Shown piece by piece: positions 7,979-14,813 of a stretch of DNA of 14,813 bases. Source of the stretch: Thiobacillus sp. (lineage in GTDB: Bacteria > Pseudomonadota > Gammaproteobacteria > Burkholderiales > Thiobacillaceae). The stretch lies in NCBI RefSeq assembly GCF_024708915.1, contig NZ_JANJXQ010000177.1, positions 1-14,813 on the forward strand. The letters are read 5' to 3'. The notes beneath the pieces were generated by a model. The model worked only from the letters and a program-made list of their open reading frames with translations, was not told the DNA's origin and ran no database searches. How positions within the stretch are numbered: the stretch's first letter is position 1; each line of letters starts with the position of its first letter. A program made the translations under genes and the position numbers.

Positions 7979-9250
7979 TCAGGCTCCGGCTGCCAGCGGC
8001 TGGTCGCCCTGTTCGGAGTAAATCAGCAAGGGTTTGCCCTCGCCGTTGATCAGGCCGTTGTCCACGACCACCTTGCTGACCCCTTTGAGTGAAGGCAGAT
8101 CGTACATGGTATCGAGCAGGGCATGCTCGATGATCGAACGCAGGCCACGTGCACCGGTACGACGATTCAGCGCACGCTTGGCGATGGCGTTGAGCGCATC
8201 GTCGCGGAACTCGAGCTCGACACCTTCCATCTTGAAGAGCTTGGCGAACTGTTTGGTCAGCGCATTCTTCGGCTCGGTCAGGATTTGTACCAGTGCGGCC
8301 TCGTCGAGTTCATCCAGCGTCGCCACCACCGGCAAACGCCCGACAAATTCCGGGATCAGGCCGTATTTGATGAGATCCTCGGGTTCAACCTGGTGCAGCA
8401 ACTCGGCGTCACGCTTGGTTTCATCGACATTCTTCACCTGCGCGCCAAAGCCGATGCCGCCTTTCTCGGTGCGGCCGCGGATGACCTTTTCCAGCCCGCT
8501 GAATGCGCCGCCGCAAATGAACAGGATATTGCTGGTGTCAACCTGAACGAATTCCTGATTCGGATGCTTGCGCCCGCCCTGCGGCGGTATCGAGGCAGTG
8601 GTGCCCTCGATCAGCTTCAGCAGCGCCTGTTGCACGCCTTCGCCCGACACATCGCGGGTAATCGAGGGATTGTCGGCCTTGCGCGAAATCTTGTCGATTT
8701 CGTCAATATAAACGATGCCTTGCTTGGCCTTGTCGACATCGTAATCGCACTTCTGCAGCAGCTTCTGGATGATGTTCTCGACATCCTCGCCGACGTAGCC
8801 GGCTTCGGTCAGTGTGGTGGCATCGGCGATCACGAAAGGCACGTTCAACAGGCGCGCCAGTGTCTGCGCCAGCAGGGTCTTGCCCGATCCGGTAGGGCCG
8901 ATCAGGAGGATATTGCTCTTGGCCAATTCGACTTCGCCGCTACCGGAATTGCTGCGCAGACGCTTGTAGTGGTTGTAGACCGCGACGGCGAGCGCCTTCT
9001 TGGCCTGTCCCTGGCCGATCACATACTGATCGAGAATGCTGCTGATTTCGTGCGGCGTCGGCAGATCGGATCCTGCCCCCTTCTGGTTGCCGGCCTGCTG
9101 GATTTCCTCGCGGATGATGTCGTTGCATAGCTCGACGCATTCATCGCAAATGAACACCGACGGCCCAGCAATCAGCTTGCGCACTTCGTGCTGGCTTTTG
9201 CCGCAGAAAGAGCAGTAGAGAAGTTTGTCACCCGAGCCTTTGTCTGCCAT
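7979..9250 (-). CDS. clpX: ATP-dependent Clp protease ATP-binding subunit ClpX
   Basis: ClpX is the AAA+ unfoldase that recognises tagged or damaged proteins and feeds them into ClpP. The 423-residue product has the N-terminal four-Cys zinc-binding domain (Cys13, 16, 35, 38) and Walker A GPTGSGKT (118-125). Pore loop 1 is GYVG (151-154), Walker B is IVYIDE (179-184) and the RKH substrate-engaging motif is at 227-229. The IGF loop that docks on ClpP is at 266-268 and sensor 2 is GARGLR (366-371), so every key element is intact. ATG 9250 is chosen because AAGGAA lies 6-7 bases upstream and the protein then begins MADKGSGDK as in the family. The frame stays open 11 codons further upstream, but that part would overlap clpP. 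It follows clpP after 13 bases in the same operon. Confidence 0.98.
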   Translation of the reverse strand: MADKGSGDKLLYCSFCGKSQHEVRKLIAGPSVFICDECVELCNDIIREEIQQAGNQKGAGSDLPTPHEISSILDQYVIGQGQAKKALAVAVYNHYKRLRSNSGSGEVELAKSNILLIGPTGSGKTLLAQTLARLLNVPFVIADATTLTEAGYVGEDVENIIQKLLQKCDYDVDKAKQGIVYIDEIDKISRKADNPSITRDVSGEGVQQALLKLIEGTTASIPPQGGRKHPNQEFVQVDTSNILFICGGAFSGLEKVIRGRTEKGGIGFGAQVKNVDETKRDAELLHQVEPEDLIKYGLIPEFVGRLPVVATLDELDEAALVQILTEPKNALTKQFAKLFKMEGVELEFRDDALNAIAKRALNRRTGARGLRSIIEHALLDTMYDLPSLKGVSKVVVDNGLINGEGKPLLIYSEQGDQPLAAGA

Positions 9251-9263
9251 GCCAGTTCCTTGC

Positions 9264-9920
9264 TTAATTGCCTGATGCCTCAATGCGGCTGGTCAGCACC
9301 TTGTCGACCAGCCCATACTTCACCGAATCTTCCGCGCTCATGAAGTTGTCGCGATCAGTGTCGCGATCGATTGCTTCCAGACTCTGTCCGGTATGCTTGG
9401 CCAGCATATCGTTGAGGCGCGCTTTCAGATAGAGGATTTCCTTGGCGTGGATTTCGATGTCCGACGCCTGCCCCTGGAAACCGCCCAGCGGCTGATGAAT
9501 CATCACGCGCGAGTTCGGCAGACAGTAGCGCTTGCCCTTGGCACCTGCGGTCAGCAGGAACGCGCCCATGCTGGCCGCCTGGCCGATGCAGAGCGTGGAC
9601 ACATCCGGCTTGATGAACTGCATGGTGTCATAGATCGCCAGGCCGGCCGAAACCGAGCCACCGGGCGAGTTGATGTAGAAATAGATGTCCTTGTCGGGGT
9701 TTTCCGACTCCAGGAACAGCATCTGCGCGACCACCAGGTTGGCAGTCGCGTCGTTCACCGGGCCGACCAGGAAAATCACCCGCTCCTTGAGGAGGCGCGA
9801 GTATATATCGTAGGCACGCTCGCCGCGCCCGCTCTGTTCGACGACCATGGGGACCAGCCCCAGCCCCTGGGGCTCGAAGGGCTGTGAATTGGAAATACCG
9901 TGTTCGAAATCAATGCGCAT
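9264..9920 (-). CDS. clpP: ATP-dependent Clp protease proteolytic subunit ClpP
   Basis: ClpP forms the double-heptamer serine protease chamber that works with ClpX. The 218-residue protein has the catalytic triad Ser117 (QAASMGA), His142 (MIHQPLGG) and Asp191 (DRDNF), each exactly six residues later than in the E. coli precursor. The glycine-rich [10 protein letters not shown] segment (84-93) forms the oxyanion-side strand. An N-terminal stretch of about 20 residues before the LVPMVVE segment probably corresponds to the self-cleaved propeptide. The ATG shares one base with the tig stop (TGATG), so translation is likely coupled to tig. No heat-shock promoter is visible in the end of tig, unlike the enterobacterial arrangement where clpP has its own. 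Confidence 0.98.
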   Translation of the reverse strand: MRIDFEHGISNSQPFEPQGLGLVPMVVEQSGRGERAYDIYSRLLKERVIFLVGPVNDATANLVVAQMLFLESENPDKDIYFYINSPGGSVSAGLAIYDTMQFIKPDVSTLCIGQAASMGAFLLTAGAKGKRYCLPNSRVMIHQPLGGFQGQASDIEIHAKEILYLKARLNDMLAKHTGQSLEAIDRDTDRDNFMSAEDSVKYGLVDKVLTSRIEASGN

Positions 9921-11218
9921 CAGGCACGTCCCATCAAATCTTCAAAGGAGGTTGTCACGTCTTCCACTTGGGCCTGACCTGCAACCCATGCTACCACATT
10001 CTCTTCCAGCGCCAGGGACTCGATCTCCTGCATCCGCTGCGGGCTCTGGTAGTACCACTGCATCACCTGTTCCGGCTCCTCGTAGCTCTGCGCCTGTTCC
10101 TGAATCAAGGTGCGGATCTGCTCCGGCTGCGCCACCAACTTGTTCGCCTGTACGATCTCGGCCAGGATCAAGCCCAAGCGGACACGGCGTTCGGCCTGTC
10201 CAGTAAACATATCGGCAGACAGTTTCATGGTCTGAACCCCGCGCGATTGCATATCGGCCTCGGTCATTTTCTGCAGACGGTCGGTCTCCATCGCCACCAG
10301 GCTCTGCGGCAGATCCAGCGTGCTTTTCTGCAGCAGCAACTCCATCGCCTGCTCTTTCAGTTTCGCCTGCACGCGGCGTTTCACTTCGCGCTCCAGATTG
10401 GTCTTGACCTCGGCCTTGAGTTTCTCGACGTCACCGTCCTCGACACCCAGCGCCTTGGCAAACTCCGCATTCACCGGCGGCAGCACAGGGGCCTGCACGT
10501 CCTTGACCTGCACCTCGAAATGCGCGGCCTTGCCGGCGAGTTCCTTGGCGGCATATTCGGCCGGGAACGTCAGATCGAATCCCTTGCTGTCGCCCGCCTT
10601 GAGCCCGGTCAGGCTCTGTTCGAAATCCTTCAGCAAACGGCCTTCGCCGATTACCGCAGCGAAGTCTTCGCCCTTGCCGCCTTCGAATGCCGCGCCGTCC
10701 ACCGTGCCCTGATAGTCGAATTTGACCAGGTCGCCTTCCATTGCGGCCCGATCGGTCGTCTCGAAGCTGCGGCGCTGCTTCTGCAGCACCTCCAGCGTCT
10801 TCGCCACGTCGGCGTCGGTCAGTTCAACGACGGGGCGGCTGATCTTGCCGGCAGCAAGGTCGTCGATCTTGACGTCCGGATATACCTCGAAGCTCGCGCT
10901 GAACGTCATTTCAGCCGCACCGCCCTGCCCCGCCTTGGGCTCGAAACGCGGGTAGCCTGCAATCTTCAACTGGTGCGCCTGGACGGCCTCGCCGAAGCGG
11001 GCCTGCAGGGCCTCCCCCAGCACTTCCTGCCGCACGCCGGCGCCGTGCTGGCGCGCCACCGCGGAGAGCGGCGCCTTGCCAGGACGGAAGCCATCCATCT
11101 TGACGCTGCGGGCCAGGCGCTTGAGGCGGCCCTGCACTTCGGTTTCAAGCTGGTCCATGGGCACGCTGATGTCCAGGCGGCGAACCAGTCCTTCGAGAAC
11201 TTCGAGATTTGCTTGCAT
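9920..11218 (-). CDS. tig: Trigger factor, ribosome-associated chaperone
   Basis: Trigger factor docks at the ribosome exit tunnel and shields nascent chains. The 432-residue product has the ribosome-binding N-terminal domain with signature GFRPGKAP at 43-50 (E. coli has GFRKGK). An FKBP-like isomerase domain covers roughly 160-242 ([20 protein letters not shown] through FDLTFP), and a helical C-terminal chaperone domain extends to the end. ATG 11218 is chosen because AGGAAG lies about 7 bases upstream and the protein then begins [16 protein letters not shown] like its relatives. The frame stays open back to 11365, but that extension runs through tRNA-Leu and is not credible. It is first of the tig-clpP-clpX operon and lies 49 bases after tRNA-Leu with no clear promoter of its own. 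Confidence 0.97.
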   Translation of the reverse strand: MQANLEVLEGLVRRLDISVPMDQLETEVQGRLKRLARSVKMDGFRPGKAPLSAVARQHGAGVRQEVLGEALQARFGEAVQAHQLKIAGYPRFEPKAGQGGAAEMTFSASFEVYPDVKIDDLAAGKISRPVVELTDADVAKTLEVLQKQRRSFETTDRAAMEGDLVKFDYQGTVDGAAFEGGKGEDFAAVIGEGRLLKDFEQSLTGLKAGDSKGFDLTFPAEYAAKELAGKAAHFEVQVKDVQAPVLPPVNAEFAKALGVEDGDVEKLKAEVKTNLEREVKRRVQAKLKEQAMELLLQKSTLDLPQSLVAMETDRLQKMTEADMQSRGVQTMKLSADMFTGQAERRVRLGLILAEIVQANKLVAQPEQIRTLIQEQAQSYEEPEQVMQWYYQSPQRMQEIESLALEENVVAWVAGQAQVEDVTTSFEDLMGRA

Positions 11219-11265
11219 CAAAATACTTCCTGGCTGAATTGAAGGTGGGTGAAGGGCAATAAGCA

Positions 11266-11352
<87 letters not shown>

Positions 11353-11385
11353 GGCTTGGCCGCAAAACTATCGACCGATAAGTGT

Positions 11386-11414
11386 AATATAATCAATGCG
11401 ATGCTGTCACCCAA
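11386..11414 (-). promoter_or_regulatory. Putative promoter of tRNA-Leu and probably tig-clpP-clpX
   Basis: On the minus strand TTGGGT (11409-11414) is 17 bases from TATATT (11386-11391), which would start transcription near 11379, about 27 bases before the mature tRNA. The -35 is a weak match. A second, poorer candidate is TTGATT then GATAGT with an 18-base spacer, closer to the tRNA. The -10 overlaps a perfect TATAAT on the other strand. Confidence 0.5.
11388..11393 (+). promoter_or_regulatory. Putative -10 element of the hpnCDE operon
   Basis: A perfect TATAAT on the plus strand would start transcription near 11400 and leave a leader of about 68 bases before the preferred hpnC start. No good -35 hexamer is found 16-18 bases upstream. 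It overlaps the minus-strand -10 of tRNA-Leu, so the two directions may compete. The interval 11353-11468 holds no other supported feature. Confidence 0.5.
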
Positions 11415-11468
11415 GGCTGCCCGGCGTCCCGCCTAAGTCATTATTCCCATTCCGTTTTTTTGTTGCCG

Positions 11469-12275
11469 GTGCCGGTCGATCACTACGAAAACTTCCCCGT
11501 CGCGTCCTGGCTGCTGCCGAGGCGGCTGCGCCGCCCGGTTGAAGCCATCTACCGCTTCGCCCGCAGCGCCGACGACATCGCCGACGAAGGCGACGCGCCC
11601 ACGGCCGAGCGGCTGGCCGGGCTCGCCGCCTATGAGGCTGCACTCGACCGCATCGAACGCGGCGAGACGCCGGACGATCCCGTGTTCGGGCCGCTCGCTG
11701 CGGAGATTCGCGCCCACGCCATCCCGCTCGCGCCCTTCCGCGATCTGCTGTCCGCCTTCGCGCAGGACGTGGAGAAGAAGCGTTACGCCGATTTCGGCGA
11801 ACTCATGGACTACTGCCGTCGCTCGGCCAATCCGGTCGGACGCCTGATGCTGCACCTCTACGGCGACCACGACCCGCGCCACCTCGCCTATTCCGACGCC
11901 ATCTGCAGCAGCCTGCAACTGATCAACTTCCTGCAGGACATCGCGGTCGACTGGCAGAAGGGCCGTGTCTACCTGCCGCAGGACGAACTCGCGGCGCACC
12001 ACGTCAGCGAGGCGCAGATCGCCGCCGGCGACACGCGCGGTCTCTGGCACGTGATGATGCACAAGCAGATCGAGCGCGCACGGAGGCTGCTGCAGGCCGG
12101 CGCGCCGCTCGGCCGCGTGCTCAAGGGGCGCATCGGCCTCGAGCTGCGGGTCACCATCCGCGGCGGCGAAACGATCCTGCGGAAGCTGCACGCCGACCCC
12201 GGCTGCGTGTTCTCCGACCGCCCGGTGCTGAACAAGAAGGACTGGATCTTCATGCTCGCGCGTGCGCTTCACTGA
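11469..12275 (+). CDS. hpnC: Squalene biosynthesis protein HpnC (hydroxysqualene synthase)
   Basis: HpnC belongs to the squalene/phytoene synthase family. In the characterised bacterial three-step route it turns presqualene diphosphate into hydroxysqualene. From the GTG at 11469 the product is 268 residues and begins VPVDHYENFPVASWLLP, a typical HpnC opening. The first aspartate-rich motif is SADDIADEGD (Asp35, Asp36, Asp39), and the second is QDIAVDWQKGRVYLPQDEL (Asp157 and Asp161). Both bind the diphosphate through magnesium. The start is uncertain: there is no in-frame ATG, and TTG 11460, TTG 11463 and GTG 11469 are the only options. None has a recognisable Shine-Dalgarno, because a T7 run lies just upstream. 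It is followed one base after its stop by the hpnD ATG. Its paralogue hpnD shares the fold but has the DVGED second motif, which separates the two roles. Confidence 0.93.
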   Translation: MPVDHYENFPVASWLLPRRLRRPVEAIYRFARSADDIADEGDAPTAERLAGLAAYEAALDRIERGETPDDPVFGPLAAEIRAHAIPLAPFRDLLSAFAQDVEKKRYADFGELMDYCRRSANPVGRLMLHLYGDHDPRHLAYSDAICSSLQLINFLQDIAVDWQKGRVYLPQDELAAHHVSEAQIAAGDTRGLWHVMMHKQIERARRLLQAGAPLGRVLKGRIGLELRVTIRGGETILRKLHADPGCVFSDRPVLNKKDWIFMLARALH

Positions 12276-12276
12276 C

Positions 12277-13122
12277 ATGGACCCTCACCGGTATTGCCAG
12301 GAGCGCGCCGCAGCCAGCGGCTCCAGCTTCTACTACAGCTTCGTCTTCCTACCGCCCGACGCGCGGCGCGCCATCACCGCGTTCTACGCGCTGTGCCGCG
12401 AGCTCGACGACGTGGTCGACGAATGCCACGAGCGCCAGGTGGCCGAGGCCAAGCTCGACTGGTGGCGCGGGGAGATCGCACGGTTCGCCGCAGGCGCGCC
12501 GGAACACCCCGCGACCCGCGCGTTGCACGACACCCCGCAAGGTCGGGACATTCCCGCCGACCTGCTGCTGGAGATCGTCGACGGCATGGCGATGGACCTG
12601 GATCATCCGCGCTACCCCGACTTCAAGTCGCTGAACCTGTACTGCTACCGGGTGGCGGGCGTGGTCGGCGAGGTGGCGGCCACGATCTTCGGCGGGCCGC
12701 GCGGCGAACACGACCGCGATGTCCGCCGCTACGCGCACGAACTGGGGCTTGCCTTCCAGCTCACCAACATCATCCGCGACGTCGGCGAGGACGTCCGCCG
12801 CGGCCGCATCTACCTGCCGCAGGACGAGCTCGCACGCTTCGGTGTCGCCGAGGCAGACCTGCTGCAAGGGCGCGACACGCCCGAATTCCAGGCGCTGATG
12901 CAGTTCCAGTTCGAGCGCGCGGCAGCGCATTACGAAAACGCACTTGCCGCCCTGCCTGCCGGCGCACGCCGCGCGCAGCGCCCGGGCCTGGCGATGGCGG
13001 CGATCTACCGAACCTTGCTCGAGGAGATCCGCCAGGCCCGCTTCCCGGTCCTGCGCGCGCGCGTGTCGCTCACGCCGCTGCGCAAGGCGTGGCTCGCCGG
13101 CAGGACCTGGCTGTTCCCGTGA
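12277..13122 (+). CDS. hpnD: Presqualene diphosphate synthase HpnD
   Basis: HpnD condenses two farnesyl diphosphates to presqualene diphosphate, the first committed step to squalene and hopanoids. The 281-residue product opens MDPHRYCQERAAASGSSFYY, the characteristic HpnD start with the substrate-contacting SGSSFYYSF segment. The first aspartate motif is LDDVVDE (Asp44, Asp45, Asp48) and the second is RDVGEDVRRGRIYLP (Asp168, Asp172). The squalene/phytoene synthase signature YCYRVAGVVGE is at 122-132. ATG 12277 is chosen over GTG 12262 because it matches the family start and lies one base after the hpnC stop. The reading continues to a TGA that overlaps the hpnE GTG by four bases. Codon use is strongly G/C-ending, like the rest of the operon. 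Confidence 0.95.
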   Translation: MDPHRYCQERAAASGSSFYYSFVFLPPDARRAITAFYALCRELDDVVDECHERQVAEAKLDWWRGEIARFAAGAPEHPATRALHDTPQGRDIPADLLLEIVDGMAMDLDHPRYPDFKSLNLYCYRVAGVVGEVAATIFGGPRGEHDRDVRRYAHELGLAFQLTNIIRDVGEDVRRGRIYLPQDELARFGVAEADLLQGRDTPEFQALMQFQFERAAAHYENALAALPAGARRAQRPGLAMAAIYRTLLEEIRQARFPVLRARVSLTPLRKAWLAGRTWLFP

Positions 13123-14408
13123 CCGCCATCCCGAAGACGCCGCATGTCGCCGTCGTCGGCGGCGGCTGGGCGGGTTGCACGGCCGCGCTCACGCTCGCCG
13201 AGGCGGGCGTGGCCGTCACCCTGTTCGAAGCCGGCCGTACACTGGGCGGGCGCGCACGCGCGGTCGAACTTGCGGGCCGCACGCTCGACAACGGCCAGCA
13301 CATCCTGCTCGGCGCGTACGAACAATGTCTGCAGCTGATCGGCAACCTGCAGTCGGCCGATGCGCCGGATGGCCTGTGGCGGCTGCCGCTCGCGCTCAGG
13401 CAGCCTCCCGACTTCAGCCTCGCCTGCCCCGCCCTGCCCGCGCCGCTGCACCTGCTGGCGGGCCTGCTCAACGCACACGGGCTGAGCTGGCGCGAGAAGC
13501 TCGTCGCCGCCCGCTGGGCGCACACCCTGATGAACGATCGCGCGGACACGCCGGCGCATCTCAGCGTCAGCGAACTCACGCGCGAGCAGCCGGAAAGGGT
13601 GAGCCGGCTGCTCTGGCACCCACTGTGCGTATCCGCGCTCAACACCCCGCCGCAGGCGGCAAGCGCGCGGGTCTTCCGCGACGTCATCCGCGCCGCGTTC
13701 GGCGCGAGCCGGGCACACAGCGACATGCTGCTGCCGCGCCGCGACCTCACGGCGCTGCTCCCCGCCACCGCGGCCGCCCGCGTGCGCGAACTCGGCGGCG
13801 AGGTGCGCCTGGCGTGCCGCGTGAGCGCAATCGAGCCGACAGCCGAGGGCGTCACCCTGGCCACGCGCGACGCCGCGGTCCCGTTCAGCCACGCCATCGT
13901 CGCCGTCGCCCCCCAGCATCTGGCAGCCCTCGCCGCCCCGGTCGCTGAACTCCGCCCGCTGGCCGACCAACTGGCGGGCTACCGCTACGAGCCCATCGCG
14001 ACCGCCTACGTCCAGTACGACCCCGCGTTCCGCCTGTCCGAGCCCGTGTTCGCCCTCGCGGACGGGCCCGCCCAGTTCGTGTTCGACCGCGGCCGGAGCC
14101 ACGGCCAGGCGGGCCTGCTGGCATTCGTCGCCAGTGCGGCAGCGCGCCTGCCCGCGAACTGGCTGGACGCCGCCGAGGCGCAGTTGCGGCGCATCGCCGA
14201 CCCCGGCCCGGCGAGCTGGCGCAAGGCCATCGTCGAAAAGCAGGCCACCTACGCCTGCGTGCCGGGGCTGCCGCGGCCGGCCGTCTCCACCGCGCATCCG
14301 CGGGTCTTCCTGGCGGGCGACTACACCGCCGGGCCGTATCCCGCCACCCTCGAAAGTGCCACACAGAGCGGGGTACAATCGGCTCGCGCACTCCTCCAAT
14401 CGCTATGA
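13119..14408 (+). CDS. hpnE: Hydroxysqualene dehydroxylase HpnE
   Basis: HpnE is a flavin amine-oxidase-type enzyme that reduces hydroxysqualene to squalene with FAD, completing the HpnD-HpnC-HpnE route. The 429-residue product has an N-terminal dinucleotide-binding fold (VAVVGGGWAGC, glycines 14, 16 and 19). The ribose-binding Glu37 is in LFEAG, followed by the GGRAR motif (43-47) and DNGQHILLGAY. The C-terminus has the second FAD signature VFLAGDYTAGPYPATLESA. The start is GTG 13119, overlapping the hpnD TGA as GTGA, so translation is probably coupled. The same frame is open upstream to 12294, but that part is a shadow of hpnD. The stop overlaps the next gene's ATG. Confidence 0.95.
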   Translation: MTAIPKTPHVAVVGGGWAGCTAALTLAEAGVAVTLFEAGRTLGGRARAVELAGRTLDNGQHILLGAYEQCLQLIGNLQSADAPDGLWRLPLALRQPPDFSLACPALPAPLHLLAGLLNAHGLSWREKLVAARWAHTLMNDRADTPAHLSVSELTREQPERVSRLLWHPLCVSALNTPPQAASARVFRDVIRAAFGASRAHSDMLLPRRDLTALLPATAAARVRELGGEVRLACRVSAIEPTAEGVTLATRDAAVPFSHAIVAVAPQHLAALAAPVAELRPLADQLAGYRYEPIATAYVQYDPAFRLSEPVFALADGPAQFVFDRGRSHGQAGLLAFVASAAARLPANWLDAAEAQLRRIADPGPASWRKAIVEKQATYACVPGLPRPAVSTAHPRVFLAGDYTAGPYPATLESATQSGVQSARALLQSL

Positions 14409-14813
14409 AAAACTACATCCCCCCCCACGACCTGCTCGCAGAACGCGTCATCCTCGTCACCGGCGCGAGTTCCGGCCTCGGCCGCGCCGCCAGCCTCGCT
14501 TTCGCCCGCCATGGCGCAACCGTCGCCCTGCTGGCGCGCGACGAGGGCCGGCTGGAGGCGGTGTACGACGAAATCGTCGCCGCCGGCGGCCCCGAGCCCG
14601 CCATGTTTCCCTTCGACCTTGCGGCGGCCGACGACCGCGGGCTGGAAAACCTGGCCGGCACCATCGCCCACCACCTGAAGCGCCTCGACGGCGTGCTGCA
14701 CAGCGCGCACAAGTTCTACACGCTCACCCCGCTGGAACTCGAGACGCTGGAGCAGTGGCAGGCGCTGATGCGGGTCAACCTGATCGCGCCGTTTGCGCTC
14801 ACGCGCGCCTGCC
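14405..14813 (+). CDS. YciK-type short-chain dehydrogenase/reductase, C-terminus outside window
   Basis: The first 136 codons are present and the frame is open at the edge. The product begins MKNYIPPHDLLAERVILVTGASSGLGRAA, with the NAD(P)-binding TGASSGLG loop at about 19-26. The LLAER lead-in and the LKRLDGVLHSA segment resemble E. coli YciK, an SDR of unknown substrate. The usual NNAG motif reads HSAH here. The catalytic Tyr-Lys pair lies beyond the window, so activity cannot be judged. The ATG overlaps the hpnE stop (ATGA). A TACAAT at 14374-14379 inside hpnE could be a weak internal -10 for it. Being last in this overlapping set suggests co-transcription, but a role in squalene or hopanoid synthesis is not shown: yciK-type genes also occur away from hpn genes. 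Confidence 0.85.
   Translation, partial: MKNYIPPHDLLAERVILVTGASSGLGRAASLAFARHGATVALLARDEGRLEAVYDEIVAAGGPEPAMFPFDLAAADDRGLENLAGTIAHHLKRLDGVLHSAHKFYTLTPLELETLEQWQALMRVNLIAPFALTRAC

Noticed and set aside
9884..11242. 452-residue plus-strand open frame opposite tig
   Set aside because: It is antisense to an intact trigger factor. Its composition is that of a reverse-complement shadow.
11437..11455. Fur-box-like CATTATTCCCATTCC in the hpnC leader
   Set aside because: Only about one half-site resembles the Fur consensus, and there is no iron-related context.
12294..13118. Long plus-strand open frame upstream of hpnE that would make a 704-residue protein
   Set aside because: It lies in another frame of hpnD, is Arg/Pro/Ala rich with no family signature, and is open only because of high G+C. 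hpnE starts at GTG 13119.
13005..14399. 464-residue minus-strand open frame opposite hpnE
   Set aside because: It is an antisense shadow in very G+C-rich DNA, while HpnE on the plus strand has both FAD motifs.

Overview
The window reads as a chromosomal core region of a betaproteobacterium. The organism call is an inference from gene order, GC-rich codon use and protein flavour, and a Thiobacillus-like or Nitrosomonadales-like lineage is the best guess. There are twelve protein genes, two of them cut by the window edges, and three tRNA genes. I see no insertion sequence, phage gene, integrase, CRISPR array or toxin-antitoxin pair.

Left part (1-2630): the N-terminal 572 residues of a lipoprotein-type, family 5 (peptide/oligopeptide) ABC transporter solute-binding protein lie on the minus strand. 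Divergent from it is fabI, enoyl-ACP reductase, on the plus strand with a perfect TATAAT 30 bases before its start. A perfect 20-bp inverted repeat closes fabI and also closes the convergent ppiD.

Centre (2640-11352, all minus strand): in transcription order this is tRNA-Leu(UAG), tig, clpP, clpX, lon, hupB, tRNA-Val(UAC), tRNA-Asp(GUC), ppiD. It is a protein quality-control block. Trigger factor folds nascent chains, ClpXP and Lon degrade damaged or tagged proteins, HU organises the nucleoid, and PpiD is an inner-membrane-anchored periplasmic foldase. tig and clpP overlap by one base and clpX follows after 13 bases, so tig-clpP-clpX looks like one operon. No separate tig promoter or terminator is visible between tRNA-Leu and tig. 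lon has a clear sigma-32-type heat-shock promoter. hupB, the tRNA pair and ppiD each have a sigma-70-type promoter candidate, and terminators follow lon, the tRNA pair and ppiD.

Right part (11400-14813, plus strand): hpnC, hpnD and hpnE are tightly packed and encode the three-enzyme bacterial route from farnesyl diphosphate to squalene, the precursor of hopanoids. They are followed with a 4-base overlap by a YciK-type short-chain dehydrogenase that runs off the end. No squalene-hopene cyclase is present in the window. This block is visibly richer in G+C than the centre and begins at a divergent promoter shared with tRNA-Leu and tig.

Most of the window is ordinary and well conserved. I found no convincing undescribed system. 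The points worth a second look are regulatory: the tRNA-tig arrangement, the shared promoter, hairpins at several mRNA leaders, and the unclear start of hpnC.
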